Positions 16,907-27,500 of a stretch of DNA of 64,000 bases are shown piece by piece. The DNA is taken from positions 5,391,241-5,455,240 of the forward strand of contig NZ_JAUSQZ010000001.1 in the NCBI RefSeq assembly GCF_030811555.1, in the 5' to 3' direction. The stretch comes from Kineosporia succinea. GTDB lineage: Bacteria; Actinomycetota; Actinomycetes; Actinomycetales; Kineosporiaceae. Positions within the stretch are counted from its first letter, which is position 1. Every line of letters starts with the position of its first letter. The position numbers were made by a program, and so were the translations under genes. The notes below the pieces were generated by a model that saw only the letters and a list, made by a program, of their open reading frames with translations, did not search any database and was not told the origin of the DNA.

Positions 16907-17728
16907 ATGACCACCACGACCAGCTCTCCTGTGCGGACCCGGCGGTCCCGGCCGGTGTCGTCCGGTCTGAGCCGCGGCCAGTACCTCGTCACCGCCGTGG
17001 CCGGGTTCGTCGTCCTCCTCGCCGTGTGGGCCCTCGTCACCGCTCTCGAGCTGGTCGAGCCCCTGTTCCTGCCCTCGCCCCAGGCCGTGCTGACCAAGCT
17101 CGGCGAGCAGGCCGGCAACGGTGAGCTGTGGAGCGACATGGGGGTGAGCACCTACCGCGTGATGGTGGGCTACCTGGCCTCCAGCCTGATCGCGATCCCG
17201 ATCGGGGTCCTGTGCGGCGCGATCCCGCGGGTCGAGGCGGCTCTCGAGCCGATCATGGACTTCATCCGGTACATGCCGGTGGTGGCGTTCGTGCCCCTCA
17301 CGATCCTGTGGGTGGGCACGAACGACAGCCAGAAGTTCCTGATCATCTTCCTGGGCACGTTCTTCCAGCAGGTGCTCATGTTCGCCGACGCGGTGCGCCG
17401 TGTGCCGGTGGAGTACCGCAACCTGGGCGCCACGCTGGGCCACGGGCCGGTCAAGATCCTCACCCGGATCGTGTTCCCGGCCGCCCTGCCCCGGATCTGG
17501 GACGCCCTGCGCATCAGCCTGGGCTGGGCCTGGACCTGGCTCGTGGTGGCCGAGCTGGTCGCCGCCACCGAGGGCATGGGCTACCGCATCACCCAGGCCC
17601 AGCGATTCCTCGAGACCGACCTGATCATCGGTTACGTGATCGTGCTGGGTCTGCTCGGCCTGGTCTTCGACCAGCTGATGCGGGCGCTGGGCCGGCAGTT
17701 CTTCCGTTACCTGAAGGGACGCTCCTGA
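16907..17728 (+). CDS. ABC transporter permease, TauC/SsuC family
   Basis: A 273-residue inner-membrane permease with six predicted helices and the EAA coupling loop around residues 165-185 (RNLGATLGHGPVKILTRIVF). It begins 13 bases after the binding-protein gene and its stop codon overlaps the ATPase start (TGATG), so the three form one operon. An N-terminal basic tail (RTRRSRP) precedes the first helix. It forms the channel for the solute bound by the upstream lipoprotein. Confidence 0.92.
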   Translation: MTTTTSSPVRTRRSRPVSSGLSRGQYLVTAVAGFVVLLAVWALVTALELVEPLFLPSPQAVLTKLGEQAGNGELWSDMGVSTYRVMVGYLASSLIAIPIGVLCGAIPRVEAALEPIMDFIRYMPVVAFVPLTILWVGTNDSQKFLIIFLGTFFQQVLMFADAVRRVPVEYRNLGATLGHGPVKILTRIVFPAALPRIWDALRISLGWAWTWLVVAELVAATEGMGYRITQAQRFLETDLIIGYVIVLGLLGLVFDQLMRALGRQFFRYLKGRS

Positions 17729-18507
17729 TGACCTCCGAGACCCTCGAGACGCTCGCCCGCGAGCCCAAGGTCGTCGTCTCCGGCGTCACCAAGCGGTTCG
17801 GCGAGGTCGTGGCCCTGTCCGACGTCGAGCTGACGCTCGGCGACCGGGAGTTCGTGTCGGTCGTCGGGGCCTCCGGCTGCGGCAAGAGCACGCTGCTGTC
17901 GCTGATCGCCGGGCTGGACGCGCCCACCACCGGGACGACGTCGCTGTCCGGGCACGAGATCCTCGGCCCGGGGCGGGACCGCGGCGTGGTGTTCCAGCAG
18001 GCGACGCTGCTGCCGTGGCTGTCGGCCCTGGACAACGTGGTGTTCGCCCTGGAGGGCGAGGAGGGGCTGTCCCGTAAGGCCCGCGTGGAGCGGGCCCGGG
18101 AGGTGCTGGACCAGGTCGGGCTGACCGGGTTCGAGTCGTCCTACCCGGCGCAGCTCTCCGGCGGTATGCAGCAGCGCGTGGCCCTGGCCCGGTCGCTGTC
18201 GTACGGGCCCGAGGTGCTGCTGATGGACGAGCCGTTCGGGGCGTTGGACGCCCTCACCCGGCGCACCATGCAGGAGCTGCTCACCCAGGTCTGGGAGCAG
18301 AACCGGATGACGGTCATGCTGATCACGCACGACATCGAGGAGGCCGTGTTCCTCTCCGACCGGGTGGTGGCGATGACGCCGCGGCCGGGCAAGGTGGCCG
18401 CCGAGTTCGCGATCGACCTGCCCCGTCCCCGTGACCCGGAGGTGCTGGGCAGCCCGGAGTTCCACGGGTACTACTCGCAGATCCTGGAGCTGATCCACCG
18501 GGGCTGA
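17728..18507 (+). CDS. ABC transporter ATP-binding protein, TauB/SsuB family
   Basis: A 259-residue ATPase. Walker A GASGCGKSTLL is near residue 50, the Q-loop in VVFQQATLLPW near 93, the signature LSGGMQQRVALARSL near 147, Walker B VLLMDEPFGALD near 165 and the switch His in MLITHDIEEAV near 203. The ATG overlaps the permease stop by one base. It powers import of the solute bound by the upstream lipoprotein. Confidence 0.94.
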   Translation: MTSETLETLAREPKVVVSGVTKRFGEVVALSDVELTLGDREFVSVVGASGCGKSTLLSLIAGLDAPTTGTTSLSGHEILGPGRDRGVVFQQATLLPWLSALDNVVFALEGEEGLSRKARVERAREVLDQVGLTGFESSYPAQLSGGMQQRVALARSLSYGPEVLLMDEPFGALDALTRRTMQELLTQVWEQNRMTVMLITHDIEEAVFLSDRVVAMTPRPGKVAAEFAIDLPRPRDPEVLGSPEFHGYYSQILELIHRG

Positions 18508-18614
18508 GCCGTCTCGCCGGCCTGCTTCGAAGCGCCGGGTGTCTCTCCGGGCACGTTCGTCTCGACCTCGGCGTTGGAGGAGGCGGATACTGGGGCTCGG
18601 AGAGGGAGGGTGCG

Positions 18615-19625
18615 ATGGTGGTGCGGGGTGCTGGGCGGGTGCTGGGTGGTGTGGTGGACGTCGTGCACGACCGGGCGCCGGCCGTCTCCGAGCGGGCCTA
18701 CCGGGCCGTGGCCGCCCCGCTGCTCCTGGCCGACCCGCAGGGCTCGGCCCAGGCCGTGCAGACCCGGCTCGACGGCACCCGTGACCGCGTCAGTGCCCTG
18801 GCCACCCGGGGCACCGTTCCCTCGTCCGCGGCACGGCGGGTACGGCGTGACCTGGCCCGCACCCGGGCCGACGTCGACCTGCTCGCCCCCCGGCTCCCGG
18901 TCGTGCAGGCGCGCTGCCTGGTGCAGCGCTCGGCGGCCTACGACGACGCGTTGCGCAGCCTGTCCCACCAGGCCGCGCAACGCACCGGCGCCCAGCTGGC
19001 CCGGGACACCGCGGTCGTGGCCGGTTCGCTGGGCGGCTGGATCGGTGTGCTCGTGCTTCTCGGCGCCGGGGTGATCGCCGCGAGCCTGATCGGCCTGGTC
19101 GCCGGAGCGGTCACCGCCTCGCTGGTGCTGGGCGCGGCCACCCGCCGCACCGGCCGCGAACGGCTGGGGGCCATCGCCTCGGCCCTGGCCCACGCCGACG
19201 TGGTCGCCGTCGGGGCCACGTCGGCGGTGCCCGGTCTCGACCAGCGTCGCCGGGCCCTGGTCGAGCGGGCCGCGGGCCGTCTCGACCAGCGCGGCCTCAC
19301 CGCGTTGCGGGCCATCGACACCCACCTCGACGACCTGCTGGTGCGTCTCATGGAGGGCGAGCTCGAGGCCGACGGCATGCACCTGGTGCAGGCCAGCGTC
19401 GAGCGCTACCTGCCCGACACCCTCGAGCCGTTCCTGAGCCTGAAAGACGTGAACAGCCCGGTGCAGGGCCGTTCCGCCCAGGCCGAGGTGGCCGACCAGC
19501 TGGTCTCGATCGAGACCGCGCTGGCCGACCTGGCCCGGCGCCCCTCCCGCAGCAACCTCGAACAGCAGCTGCTGCGGCAGGGCGAGTTCCTGCGCTCGAA
19601 GTTCGGCGCAACCCCCGGCAACTGA
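18615..19625 (+). CDS. Conserved hypothetical membrane protein
   Basis: A 336-residue protein I do not recognise. The N-terminal half is Arg/Ala-rich and helical; two adjacent hydrophobic helices lie at ~137-180 (GSLGGWIGVLVLLGAGVIAA and VAGAVTASLVLGAA); the C-terminal 150 residues are helical and contain VERYLPDTLEPFLSL near 260, which recalls the YLP-T-L motif of XpaC-like toxic-anion/phosphate-hydrolysis proteins, a weak resemblance. AGGGAGGG lies four bases upstream of the ATG. It stands alone between the ABC operon and the converging glycosyltransferase gene. Confidence 0.75.
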   Translation: MVVRGAGRVLGGVVDVVHDRAPAVSERAYRAVAAPLLLADPQGSAQAVQTRLDGTRDRVSALATRGTVPSSAARRVRRDLARTRADVDLLAPRLPVVQARCLVQRSAAYDDALRSLSHQAAQRTGAQLARDTAVVAGSLGGWIGVLVLLGAGVIAASLIGLVAGAVTASLVLGAATRRTGRERLGAIASALAHADVVAVGATSAVPGLDQRRRALVERAAGRLDQRGLTALRAIDTHLDDLLVRLMEGELEADGMHLVQASVERYLPDTLEPFLSLKDVNSPVQGRSAQAEVADQLVSIETALADLARRPSRSNLEQQLLRQGEFLRSKFGATPGN

Positions 19626-19701
19626 CCCGGGAGCGGGTGACGTCCGTGCGGTCGCGGCGCACCGGAGCCACCCGATCACGGCAACCGGCCCGGCCCGAGG
19701 C

Positions 19702-20955
19702 CTAGGCCGCGCCGAAGTGCGCGTCGAAAATCGGCGCCCGGTCGAACCTCACGGCGTACTCCCGGGCCCGCCGGGCCATCTCCGCGCGCTCGCCGTCGGT
19801 GAGGTCGAGCACCGCCCGGTCCATCGCCGCGGTCAGCTCGTTGACGTTGCCGGCCTCGATCACGATCGCCGTGTCACCCACGGCCTCGCCGGTGCCCCCG
19901 GTCAGCGTGGTGATCACCGGGCCCCCGCCGGAGAGCATCTTCTCGACCAGCGCGATACCGAACGTCTCCACGAAGTCGGGCTCGGGTTTGGTCGGCAGCG
20001 TGTAGGCGGCGCACCCGTTCATCAGCAGTGACTTCTCGTCGTCGTCCACGTCGGTGAGGAAGACGATCTGCTCGTCCTCCAGCGCCATCGCCTGAATGTG
20101 TTCCAGCGCAGGCCCGTTCCCGGCGATCACCAGCTTGACCCGCTCGCGGCACCGGGTCTGGGCGAACGCGGTGACCAGGTCGTAGACGCCCTTGGCCCGG
20201 GCCACCCGGGACAGGAAGAGCACGTAACCGCCCCGTTCCAGACCGCGCCGGGCCAGCGCCGCGTCGACCTCGGCGGGATCGGGCTCGAGGTAGGCCGAGG
20301 TGTCGATCGGCGGGTAGCCGATGACGACCCGCCGCCGGCACTGCTCGGCGAACGTGGTCCCCGCGATCTCGTCGACCTCCTGTGCGCAGGCGATGATCTC
20401 GTCGCGGGTGTACTCCGAGACCGCGATCAGCTCGTCGTTGGCCAGGAACGTGGTGAACAGCGTGATCGCCGAGCCGAAGTGCTGCTCGCGCAGGGCGTTC
20501 CGGATCACGTTGGTGACGTCGGAGCCGACCGCCTTGGCCATGGTGCGCACCTGCGGGTCGAGCCCGGCCGCGCGGGCGGCGGCGACGGCGTTGACCGCGA
20601 CGTCGGCGTGCGGCACCAGGTACATCGACAGCACCACGGTGGGCACCGGCTCGGCCAGCAGCTCGACCAGCCGGCCGGTCAGCCCGGCCAGGTACCGGCC
20701 GTCGGGCACCCGGTAGTCGCCGACCGGTTCGGGCCGCTCGACGGTGATGCCGGGGCTGTAGGGCAACAGCCCGTCGACCGGTTTCAGCGGCAGGCCGGCC
20801 GCCTCGAGGGCCTCCATCGGCCAGGTCAGCAGGCGCACGTCGTCGAAGCCGCGGGTCAGGGCCACCTCGGCCAGGTTGCGGGCCTCGCCGGAGTGACCGC
20901 AGATCACCGGGTCGGCGCGCACGATGATGACGAGGCGGCGGTGCGGAAGGTTCAT
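19702..20955 (-). CDS. Glycosyltransferase family 4-type (GT-B fold)
   Basis: A 417-residue glycosyltransferase. The N-terminal acceptor domain starts HRRLVIIVRADPVICGHSGE; the C-terminal donor domain begins at ~225 with LFLSRVARAKGVYDLV, continues LVIAGNGPAL and has the EX7E motif in EPDFVETFGIALVEKM near 330. It transfers a sugar from a nucleotide donor to an unknown acceptor. It lies 21 bases downstream of a GH92 glycosidase gene on the same strand, so both probably handle the same glycan. No membrane helix or signal peptide is visible. Confidence 0.87.
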   Translation of the reverse strand: MNLPHRRLVIIVRADPVICGHSGEARNLAEVALTRGFDDVRLLTWPMEALEAAGLPLKPVDGLLPYSPGITVERPEPVGDYRVPDGRYLAGLTGRLVELLAEPVPTVVLSMYLVPHADVAVNAVAAARAAGLDPQVRTMAKAVGSDVTNVIRNALREQHFGSAITLFTTFLANDELIAVSEYTRDEIIACAQEVDEIAGTTFAEQCRRRVVIGYPPIDTSAYLEPDPAEVDAALARRGLERGGYVLFLSRVARAKGVYDLVTAFAQTRCRERVKLVIAGNGPALEHIQAMALEDEQIVFLTDVDDDEKSLLMNGCAAYTLPTKPEPDFVETFGIALVEKMLSGGGPVITTLTGGTGEAVGDTAIVIEAGNVNELTAAMDRAVLDLTDGERAEMARRAREYAVRFDRAPIFDAHFGAA

Positions 20956-20976
20956 CGAATCCTTGTTTTCCGGGGG

Positions 20977-23241
20977 TCAGTCGGACAGTGACGGGGGTCG
21001 CGCGGATCCGCCCCAGGAGCTGGGCTCGGCCCCGAGGTGGAGGTGCAGACGACCGCCGCGATGGAGGACGTGGGCCGGGATGTGGGGCCCGTCCAGAGGT
21101 TTCCCGTCCAGCGTGGCGGACTGAAGGTACTGCACCGGCGGCTCGGCGTCGAGACCGTCGCTGCTGATGGGTGTCTCGGTATGGCCACTGGTCTCCACGG
21201 TGAGCTCCCCGGCGCTGAACTGCGTGACGCTGTGAGGAAAAGCAGGTGGATGAAGGAGGAACAGATCCTGTCCGGCGACCGGGAAGAGCCCGAGCGACGC
21301 CCACACGTACCACGAGCTCAGGCCGCCGGAGTCGTCGTTGCCCGGCAGGCCGCCCGGGCCGGTGCCGAACTGCCAGGTCAGCGCCGAGTGCACGACCTCG
21401 GCGGTGCGGTCGGGACGCCCCGCCCAGTGGTAGGCCCAGGGCACCTCCATGTCCGGCTCGTTGTTCAGGCCCTCGAACCGGTTCAGCGCGTACCCCGCGG
21501 CCATCTCCTCCGGTGAGGGCGAGAGGCCGGGCTGGCGCACCGGCGCGGCGCCGTGCCCGAAGAAGGCGTCGAGCATCCCGGTGAACGCCGCGTCCCCTCC
21601 GGCCAGCCGGATCCGGGCGGCCATGTCGTGCATCAGCCGGAACGAGTAGTTCCACTTGCCGCCCTCGTAGAACGTCGAGTCCTGCAGCAGACCGGTGCCC
21701 GGCTCGAACGCGTTCACCCAGTTCCCGCTGCGCACAGCCAGATTCCGGGCCAGCTGGTCGTCGGCCAGGGCCTTGGCGATGCGTGACGTGCAGTGGTGCG
21801 CGATCGCCAGGTCGAGGGTGTGGCTGATCGGGTGCACCACGCCCTTGTCGAAGTAGTCCTCGCCGTACTGGCGGCGCAGGTCGTCGTCCATGTGCACGAG
21901 GGCCCACGACCAGTCCAGGTCACCCAGGCCCAGGGCGTGGATGTCGGCGAGCGCGGTGTGCACCAGGGCCGAGCCCTGCCGGAAGAAGCGGTCGGCCCCG
22001 CGCGCCATCCGGTAGCCGATGGGGAAGTTGCCCTCCTCCTCCGCCACCCGGATCAGCGACTCCATCAGGTCGACCGCGCGGTTCGGGGCGATCGCCTCCA
22101 GCAGCGGCAGCTGGGTCTTGTAGATGTCCCACATCGTGCACACGTCGAACGCGAACGGCCCGCCGTAGGGCCAGAAGGGGCTCTCGTCGTCGGCGATACA
22201 GGGCTTGATCAGCGAGTGGTACAGCGCCGTGCCGAACACCGTGCGCCGGGCCGGCGTACCGCCCTCGACCCGGACCCGGCCGAGGTGGTCGGCCCAGCGT
22301 TCGGCGGTGGCCTCGCGCACCCGGTCGAACGCCGGCAGGCCGGTGCCGCACTCGCGGTTCAGGTTCTCGCGGGCCTGTTCCGGGCCCCGCAGCGAGAAGC
22401 CGATGCGCAGCTCCACGGTCTGTCCCGCGCGGGCCGGCCCGATCAGTACCAGGCCGAACGGGCGCAGGGTGGTGTGCCGGATGCTGTCGAAGTCCAGGCG
22501 GGTGCCGCCGTCGATGAGACGCCGGTCGTGCCAGAGCATCTGGCGCCAGCCGGGGGTGTCGACCTCGAGGTGGAACGACAGCGGCACCCCCTCGACGACC
22601 ACGGTGCCCTGGGCCTGGCCGCGGCCGATGAGCTCGACCTGGGCGCGCAGCGGCACGGTGCGGCTGCGGTCGATCGAGAGCCCGCCGCACGAGAGGTCGA
22701 CGACGGTGCGCGCGCTGCGGCTCTCCGGATAGGTGTAACGGTGCACGGCGACCTTCTCGCCGACGGTGATCTCGCAGCGGATGCCGGTGTCGAGGGTGGC
22801 CGCGTAGTAGCCCGGGTGGGCCTCCTCGTCGGTCAGGGCCCAGGACTCACCCAGGTCGTCGAGCGGCTGGATCATCGGGGTGACTCGTACGTAGTTGTAG
22901 TACTTGCGGATCATCCCGGTGCCGCTCTGCTGGAAGTGGGTGAACCCACTGGCCTGCAGCCGGTCGTAGATCTCCTCGGGCACACCCTGGGTGTTCTTGC
23001 CGTACTTCCCGTACCCCGTCGGGTAGGCGCCGGAGTAGGCGCAGGCCGAGACCATGCCCAGCGGGGACGTGGCGCCCGGATGGGTGTTGCCGACCTGCGG
23101 TTTGGGCCACCACCAGCTCGCGGCCAGGCCCCGGGGGGCGGGCAGGTCGGTGGCCGCGGTGCCGATGAACGGGTCGACCTCGTCGAGGGCGGGGTGCGAG
23201 GACCAGCGGGTGGAGGTGTGCGACTGCGTGAGGATCGCCAT
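20977..23241 (-). CDS. Glycoside hydrolase family 92 (alpha-mannosidase-like)
   Basis: A 754-residue GH92 protein. The N-terminal domain has DEVDPFIGTAATD near residue 20; the (alpha/alpha)6 barrel holds EGLNNEPDMEVPWAYHWAGR near 585 and the family hallmark GNDDSGGLSSWYVWASLGLF near 635, whose acidic residues are catalytic in Ca2+-dependent exo-alpha-mannosidases. There is no signal peptide, so the enzyme seems cytoplasmic and would act on imported or recycled oligosaccharides. The start is the family-consistent ATG; the purine-rich AGGTGG lies rather far (12 bases) upstream. Co-transcribed with the glycosyltransferase gene. Confidence 0.88.
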   Translation of the reverse strand: MAILTQSHTSTRWSSHPALDEVDPFIGTAATDLPAPRGLAASWWWPKPQVGNTHPGATSPLGMVSACAYSGAYPTGYGKYGKNTQGVPEEIYDRLQASGFTHFQQSGTGMIRKYYNYVRVTPMIQPLDDLGESWALTDEEAHPGYYAATLDTGIRCEITVGEKVAVHRYTYPESRSARTVVDLSCGGLSIDRSRTVPLRAQVELIGRGQAQGTVVVEGVPLSFHLEVDTPGWRQMLWHDRRLIDGGTRLDFDSIRHTTLRPFGLVLIGPARAGQTVELRIGFSLRGPEQARENLNRECGTGLPAFDRVREATAERWADHLGRVRVEGGTPARRTVFGTALYHSLIKPCIADDESPFWPYGGPFAFDVCTMWDIYKTQLPLLEAIAPNRAVDLMESLIRVAEEEGNFPIGYRMARGADRFFRQGSALVHTALADIHALGLGDLDWSWALVHMDDDLRRQYGEDYFDKGVVHPISHTLDLAIAHHCTSRIAKALADDQLARNLAVRSGNWVNAFEPGTGLLQDSTFYEGGKWNYSFRLMHDMAARIRLAGGDAAFTGMLDAFFGHGAAPVRQPGLSPSPEEMAAGYALNRFEGLNNEPDMEVPWAYHWAGRPDRTAEVVHSALTWQFGTGPGGLPGNDDSGGLSSWYVWASLGLFPVAGQDLFLLHPPAFPHSVTQFSAGELTVETSGHTETPISSDGLDAEPPVQYLQSATLDGKPLDGPHIPAHVLHRGGRLHLHLGAEPSSWGGSARPPSLSD

Positions 23242-23431
23242 GGCGTGAATATGCCACCTACCGTTGGCCGACACAGGCGGGGCACCCCGTTCCGGAGTTC
23301 GACATGCTGTCGAAATCTGTTGGTGTCCGGGGCGAAACCGGTCCGGTCGGGCGCGGCAATGATGGACGTGGTGGTCACCGGCCGGGGCAATTCGCCCCTT
23401 TGGGTCACGTGGGTGCGGGGATGGTGGTTGC

Positions 23432-24448
23432 ATGTTCGGCATGTCGCAGAACTGGGCTCGGCAGACCACCGTCCGCGCGATCCGGCCCGCGCTGAACGTG
23501 CTCGACCGGCGCATCGAGCGGCTCGCGCGCCGCCGGGCCCGGGAGGTCGTCGACTCCAGCCGGGCCGTGCGTGGCCTGAGGAGCGACGGCAGGCAGTTGC
23601 GGGAGGACCTGGCGCAGGTGCGGGCCGAGCTGGAGGGCATGCGGGAACGGGTGCGGCAGTCGGAGTACGCCGTCGACCTGCTCCTGGGGCCGCACGGCCG
23701 CCGCAACTCCCGGCTGGTGAGCGAGGAGAAGCTGCGTGAGCTGGCCGCCCAGGTGCATGCGGTGACGCGGGTCCCGGACGCCTACGAACGCGTCGTGCAG
23801 GCCTACCGCACCCTGTTCGAGCTGGAGCTGCGCGGTGTCGGGCGCCTGGCGGGCACGCCCCGCAACATCCTCGGAAAGCTGGTCACGACCCCGCTGCTCA
23901 ACCCGCCCAATGGTGAGATCCTGGAGATCGGAACTCTTTTCGGTCTGTTCTCGGGCGGGATGGTGCGTCAGATCAGCCGGGTCGGGCTGCCCTACCGGCT
24001 CACCGTGATCGACCCGCTGGCCTCGGTGCAGCTGCAGGCCGGCGCGTTGCGGGCCGACACCTCGGGTTCACCGGTCACCGAGACCGTGGTGCGCGAGAAC
24101 CTGGCCCTGGCCGGGGTCGACCCGGAGCGGCTGCGCATCGTGCGCGGGTTCTCCGAAGACCCGCAGGTGCAGGCCCAGGCCGCCGACCGGCAGTACGGCG
24201 TGGTCGTGATCGACGGTGACCACTCGGCCGAGGGGGTCGCCAGCGATCTGGCCTACGCCGAGAAGATCGTCGCGCCGGGCGGAATCGTGGTGCTCGACGA
24301 CTACGGCTCGAGCAGCTGGCCCGGGGTGCAGGAGGCCTCGGAACGGCATCTGGCCGGACCGACCCGGTTCGAGCTGGTCGGGGTGGTTCTCACCAGCGCG
24401 TTCCTGCGGGCGCGGGTTGAGCACGAAGTGGCCGGTGGGGCGTTGTGA
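23432..24448 (+). CDS. Class I SAM-dependent methyltransferase with coiled-coil N-terminus
   Basis: A 338-residue protein. Residues ~20-95 are heptad-like and charged (RIERLARRRAREVVDSSR...), a likely coiled coil. The methyltransferase domain (~130-330) has the SAM-binding strand GEILEIGTLFGLFSGGMV near 165, the acidic end of beta-2 in LTVIDPL near 192 and VVVIDGDHSAEGV near 255, which matches Methyltransf_24 members that often modify sugars or small polyketides. It is divergent from the GH92/glycosyltransferase pair, so a glycan substrate is plausible but unproven. Confidence 0.82.
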   Translation: MFGMSQNWARQTTVRAIRPALNVLDRRIERLARRRAREVVDSSRAVRGLRSDGRQLREDLAQVRAELEGMRERVRQSEYAVDLLLGPHGRRNSRLVSEEKLRELAAQVHAVTRVPDAYERVVQAYRTLFELELRGVGRLAGTPRNILGKLVTTPLLNPPNGEILEIGTLFGLFSGGMVRQISRVGLPYRLTVIDPLASVQLQAGALRADTSGSPVTETVVRENLALAGVDPERLRIVRGFSEDPQVQAQAADRQYGVVVIDGDHSAEGVASDLAYAEKIVAPGGIVVLDDYGSSSWPGVQEASERHLAGPTRFELVGVVLTSAFLRARVEHEVAGGAL

Positions 24449-24567
24449 CGTAGCTGATGGCGCGCACCGGGGTGGCTCGGGCGCATTTTGTCGGACCTCG
24501 TGACTAGGGTGCGGGCCGCGACGCCTCAACGGCGCCGGGCCGACCACAGACGAGGATCTCCGGATAC

Positions 24568-27500
24568 ATGCGTGACTTCGAGCTCACCGCTGCCTGGCAG
24601 CACCGGCTGCACCCCCGCCGCGGCACTCTCGGCGCCGGGCCCCTGCAGCCGGAGCCGGGTGCCCGGGAGGCGGTCGACGCGTACCTGGAGCCGGCTCGTG
24701 AGGATCTGAGCGCGCTGCTGCGGGCGAGTGACGCGCCGCTGCGCGACGCGGCGCGGGCCTGGCTCGACGGCGCGGCCGACGCGCCGCCGCTGGGCGCGGC
24801 CGTCGTGGCCCTCGCCCTGATGCACCGCGACCGTGACAGCTACCGGGCCCCGTTCGCCGACGTCTGGATCGCGGAACGGGGGCTGGAGTTCGCGGCCGGG
24901 GCGGCGGTCGAGCTGCTCGGCCTCCGGATCGGGGAGAACCGGGCCGGTCCGGTGGCTGGTGCCGGGCCCGGCGATGTGCCCGGCGATGTGCCTGGTGCTG
25001 TGCTCGCCGCCGGGTCCGGTGGCGAGCCTGGTGCAGATGAGGTGATGGCCCCGGGTGAACTGCCTGCCCCGGGTGAGGTGACCGGCCCGGGTGAGGCGGC
25101 TGCCGCGGGTGAGCTGGCTGCCCTGGGTGAACTGCCTGCCCCGGGTGAGGTGACCGGCCCGGGTGAGGCGGCTGCCGCGGGTGAGCTGGCTGCCCTGGGT
25201 GAGCTGGCTGCCCCGGGTGAGGTGACCGGCCCGGAGGAGGCGGCCGGGGGCACCGATGAGCCGGCTCCGGCCGCCCACGACGTGCGCTTCCTCGAGCCCG
25301 GCGAAGAGGCGGGCCGCCCCTGGTGGTCCACGCCCGAGCTGAACCCGCTGTGGCGCGTGCGGGCGGCGCTCGCCGGAGCCTCCGAGGCCGAGTACACCCG
25401 GGTGGTCGAGGTTCTCGCGCCCCACCGGTCCCGTCACGTCTACCACCGCCTGGCCGTCGCCCTGCTGGTGCCCGACCAGCTCGACTGGGTCGAGGCCGAC
25501 GTCTCGGCCGCGAGCACCACGGCCGACGACTACCGTCCCAACGCCCTGAGCACCGCGGTCACCGATGTCGAGCAGCTCGAGCGCCTGGCCGCCGCGCCCA
25601 CCGCGCACGGCAGCTTCCGGGTGGCGCTGACCTCCTCGTCCGGCCACGTGGCGACCCTGCTCGACGCCCTCGGCGCCGAGGCCCTGCCGGTCTTCCTGGC
25701 CTGGCTCGACGAAGACGACCACCTCGACGTCCAGGCCCGGCGCCGCCTGCTCGAGGGCATCGCGCAGATCCCCGGCCCGGCCGCGCTGCGGGCCCTGGCC
25801 GACCGGGTCTCCCGCCCCCAGGGCGAGGCCGCCCTGCTCGAGGCCGCGTCCCGGTTCCCCGGCGCCGCGCTCACCGTGCTGTCCGCCACCGGGTCCGACG
25901 GGCCGCTCGCCGACCTGCTGCGCGCCCACGTCCGCGGCCACCAGGGGCTCTCCGCCGCCCTGGTCACGGAGCTGCCGCACGAGTCCGCGGCCCGGGTGCG
26001 GGCCCTGCTCGACCAGGCCGCGGCCCGGCCGGTGGCGCCGGAACAGGCGCTGCCCCCGCTACTGGTGACGCCGCCGTGGCAAGACCGGGCCCCGACCCCC
26101 CGGCCCGTGGTCATCGCCGGCCTGGAGTGCACCGACGCGCCGGCCGTCGAGTGGCGCGAGGGTGAGCGGGAGGCGTTCGCCGAGCTGCCTCCCACCCACC
26201 GCTCGCCCTTCTCTCCCGACGACCCCCTCGACGTCTGGCAGCAGCGGGCCGCCGACGTGAGCCGCCGCCACGAGCGCCGGGCCGAGCCTTTCTTCTTCCT
26301 CGACGGTCCTGACGACCTCGCCCGTCCGGCCCTGGCCACCTGGAAACCGGCCCGCGACGTGCCCACCCACCTGCTGCGTGCCGTCACCGCCCGCTTCGGC
26401 GCCGACTCCGTGCCCGCCCTGCTGCACCGGGCCCGGCAGACCCCCGCCGACGCGTCCCCCGTTCTGGAACCCTGCTTCTCACCCGACCTCGCCACCCAGA
26501 CCGCCGAGTGGCTGGCCCGGGGCAAGGCCCTGCGCGTCCCGGCCTCGGCCTGGTTGCTGCGGCACGCCGCCCCGGCCGCCCGTGCCCTGGTGCCACCCGC
26601 GCTCGGCCCGGCCGGAGCGGCCCGGCGTCAGGCCGAGGCCGCCCTCCGGCACCTGGCGGCACACGGCCGCACCGCCGAAGTCCTCGTCGCCGCGGGCAGT
26701 TACGGCGGTGAGGCGCCCGCCGCGGTCGAAGAGCTCCTGGCCCGCGACCCGCTGATGCAGCTGCCGACCGACATCCCGGCCGTCCCCGACTGGGCGGTGC
26801 CCGTCCTGCTGCCCACGGTCCGCCTGCGCGACCGCTCGGGCGTGCTGCCCGACGTCGCGGCGCTCCACCTGCTCACGCTCTTCGCCGTCAGCCGCACCGA
26901 TCAGCCCTACGCCGGGCTCACTCTCGTGCGCGAGAAGCTCAAGTCCGCCGATCTGTCGGCGTTCGTCTGGGCCCTGTTCCAGCGCTGGTTCGCGGCCGGG
27001 GCGGCGCCCCGCGAGAACTGGGTGCTCGACGCCCTCGCGCTCGCCGGTGACGCCGAGGTGGCGCACCGCCTCACCCCGCTGCTGCTGACCTGGCCCGGGG
27101 AGACCACCCAGGCGGTGGCCGCCGTGCGGGCCCTGGCCGCGATCGGCTCGGAGACCGGCAACGACGAGGTGCTGCAGCACCTGAACACCGTCGCGCAGTC
27201 GGGCCCGGGCAAGAGCCTGCGGCAGGCGGCCCAGAGCGCGCTCGCCGCCGTCGCCGACGACCGGGGGCTGAACCCCGACCAGCTCGCCGACCGTCTGGTG
27301 CCCCACCTCGGTCTCGACGCCGACGGCCGGATGCGCCTCGACTACGGCCCCCGCCAGTTCGTGGTGGGCCTCGACGAGAAGCTGTTGCCCACCGTGGTCA
27401 CGGCCTCCGGCAAGCAGCTGAAGACGCTGCCCAAGCCCGGAGCGAAAGACGACCCGACCCGGGCCGCGGCCGCCCACCAGCGGTTCACGGTGTTCAGGAA

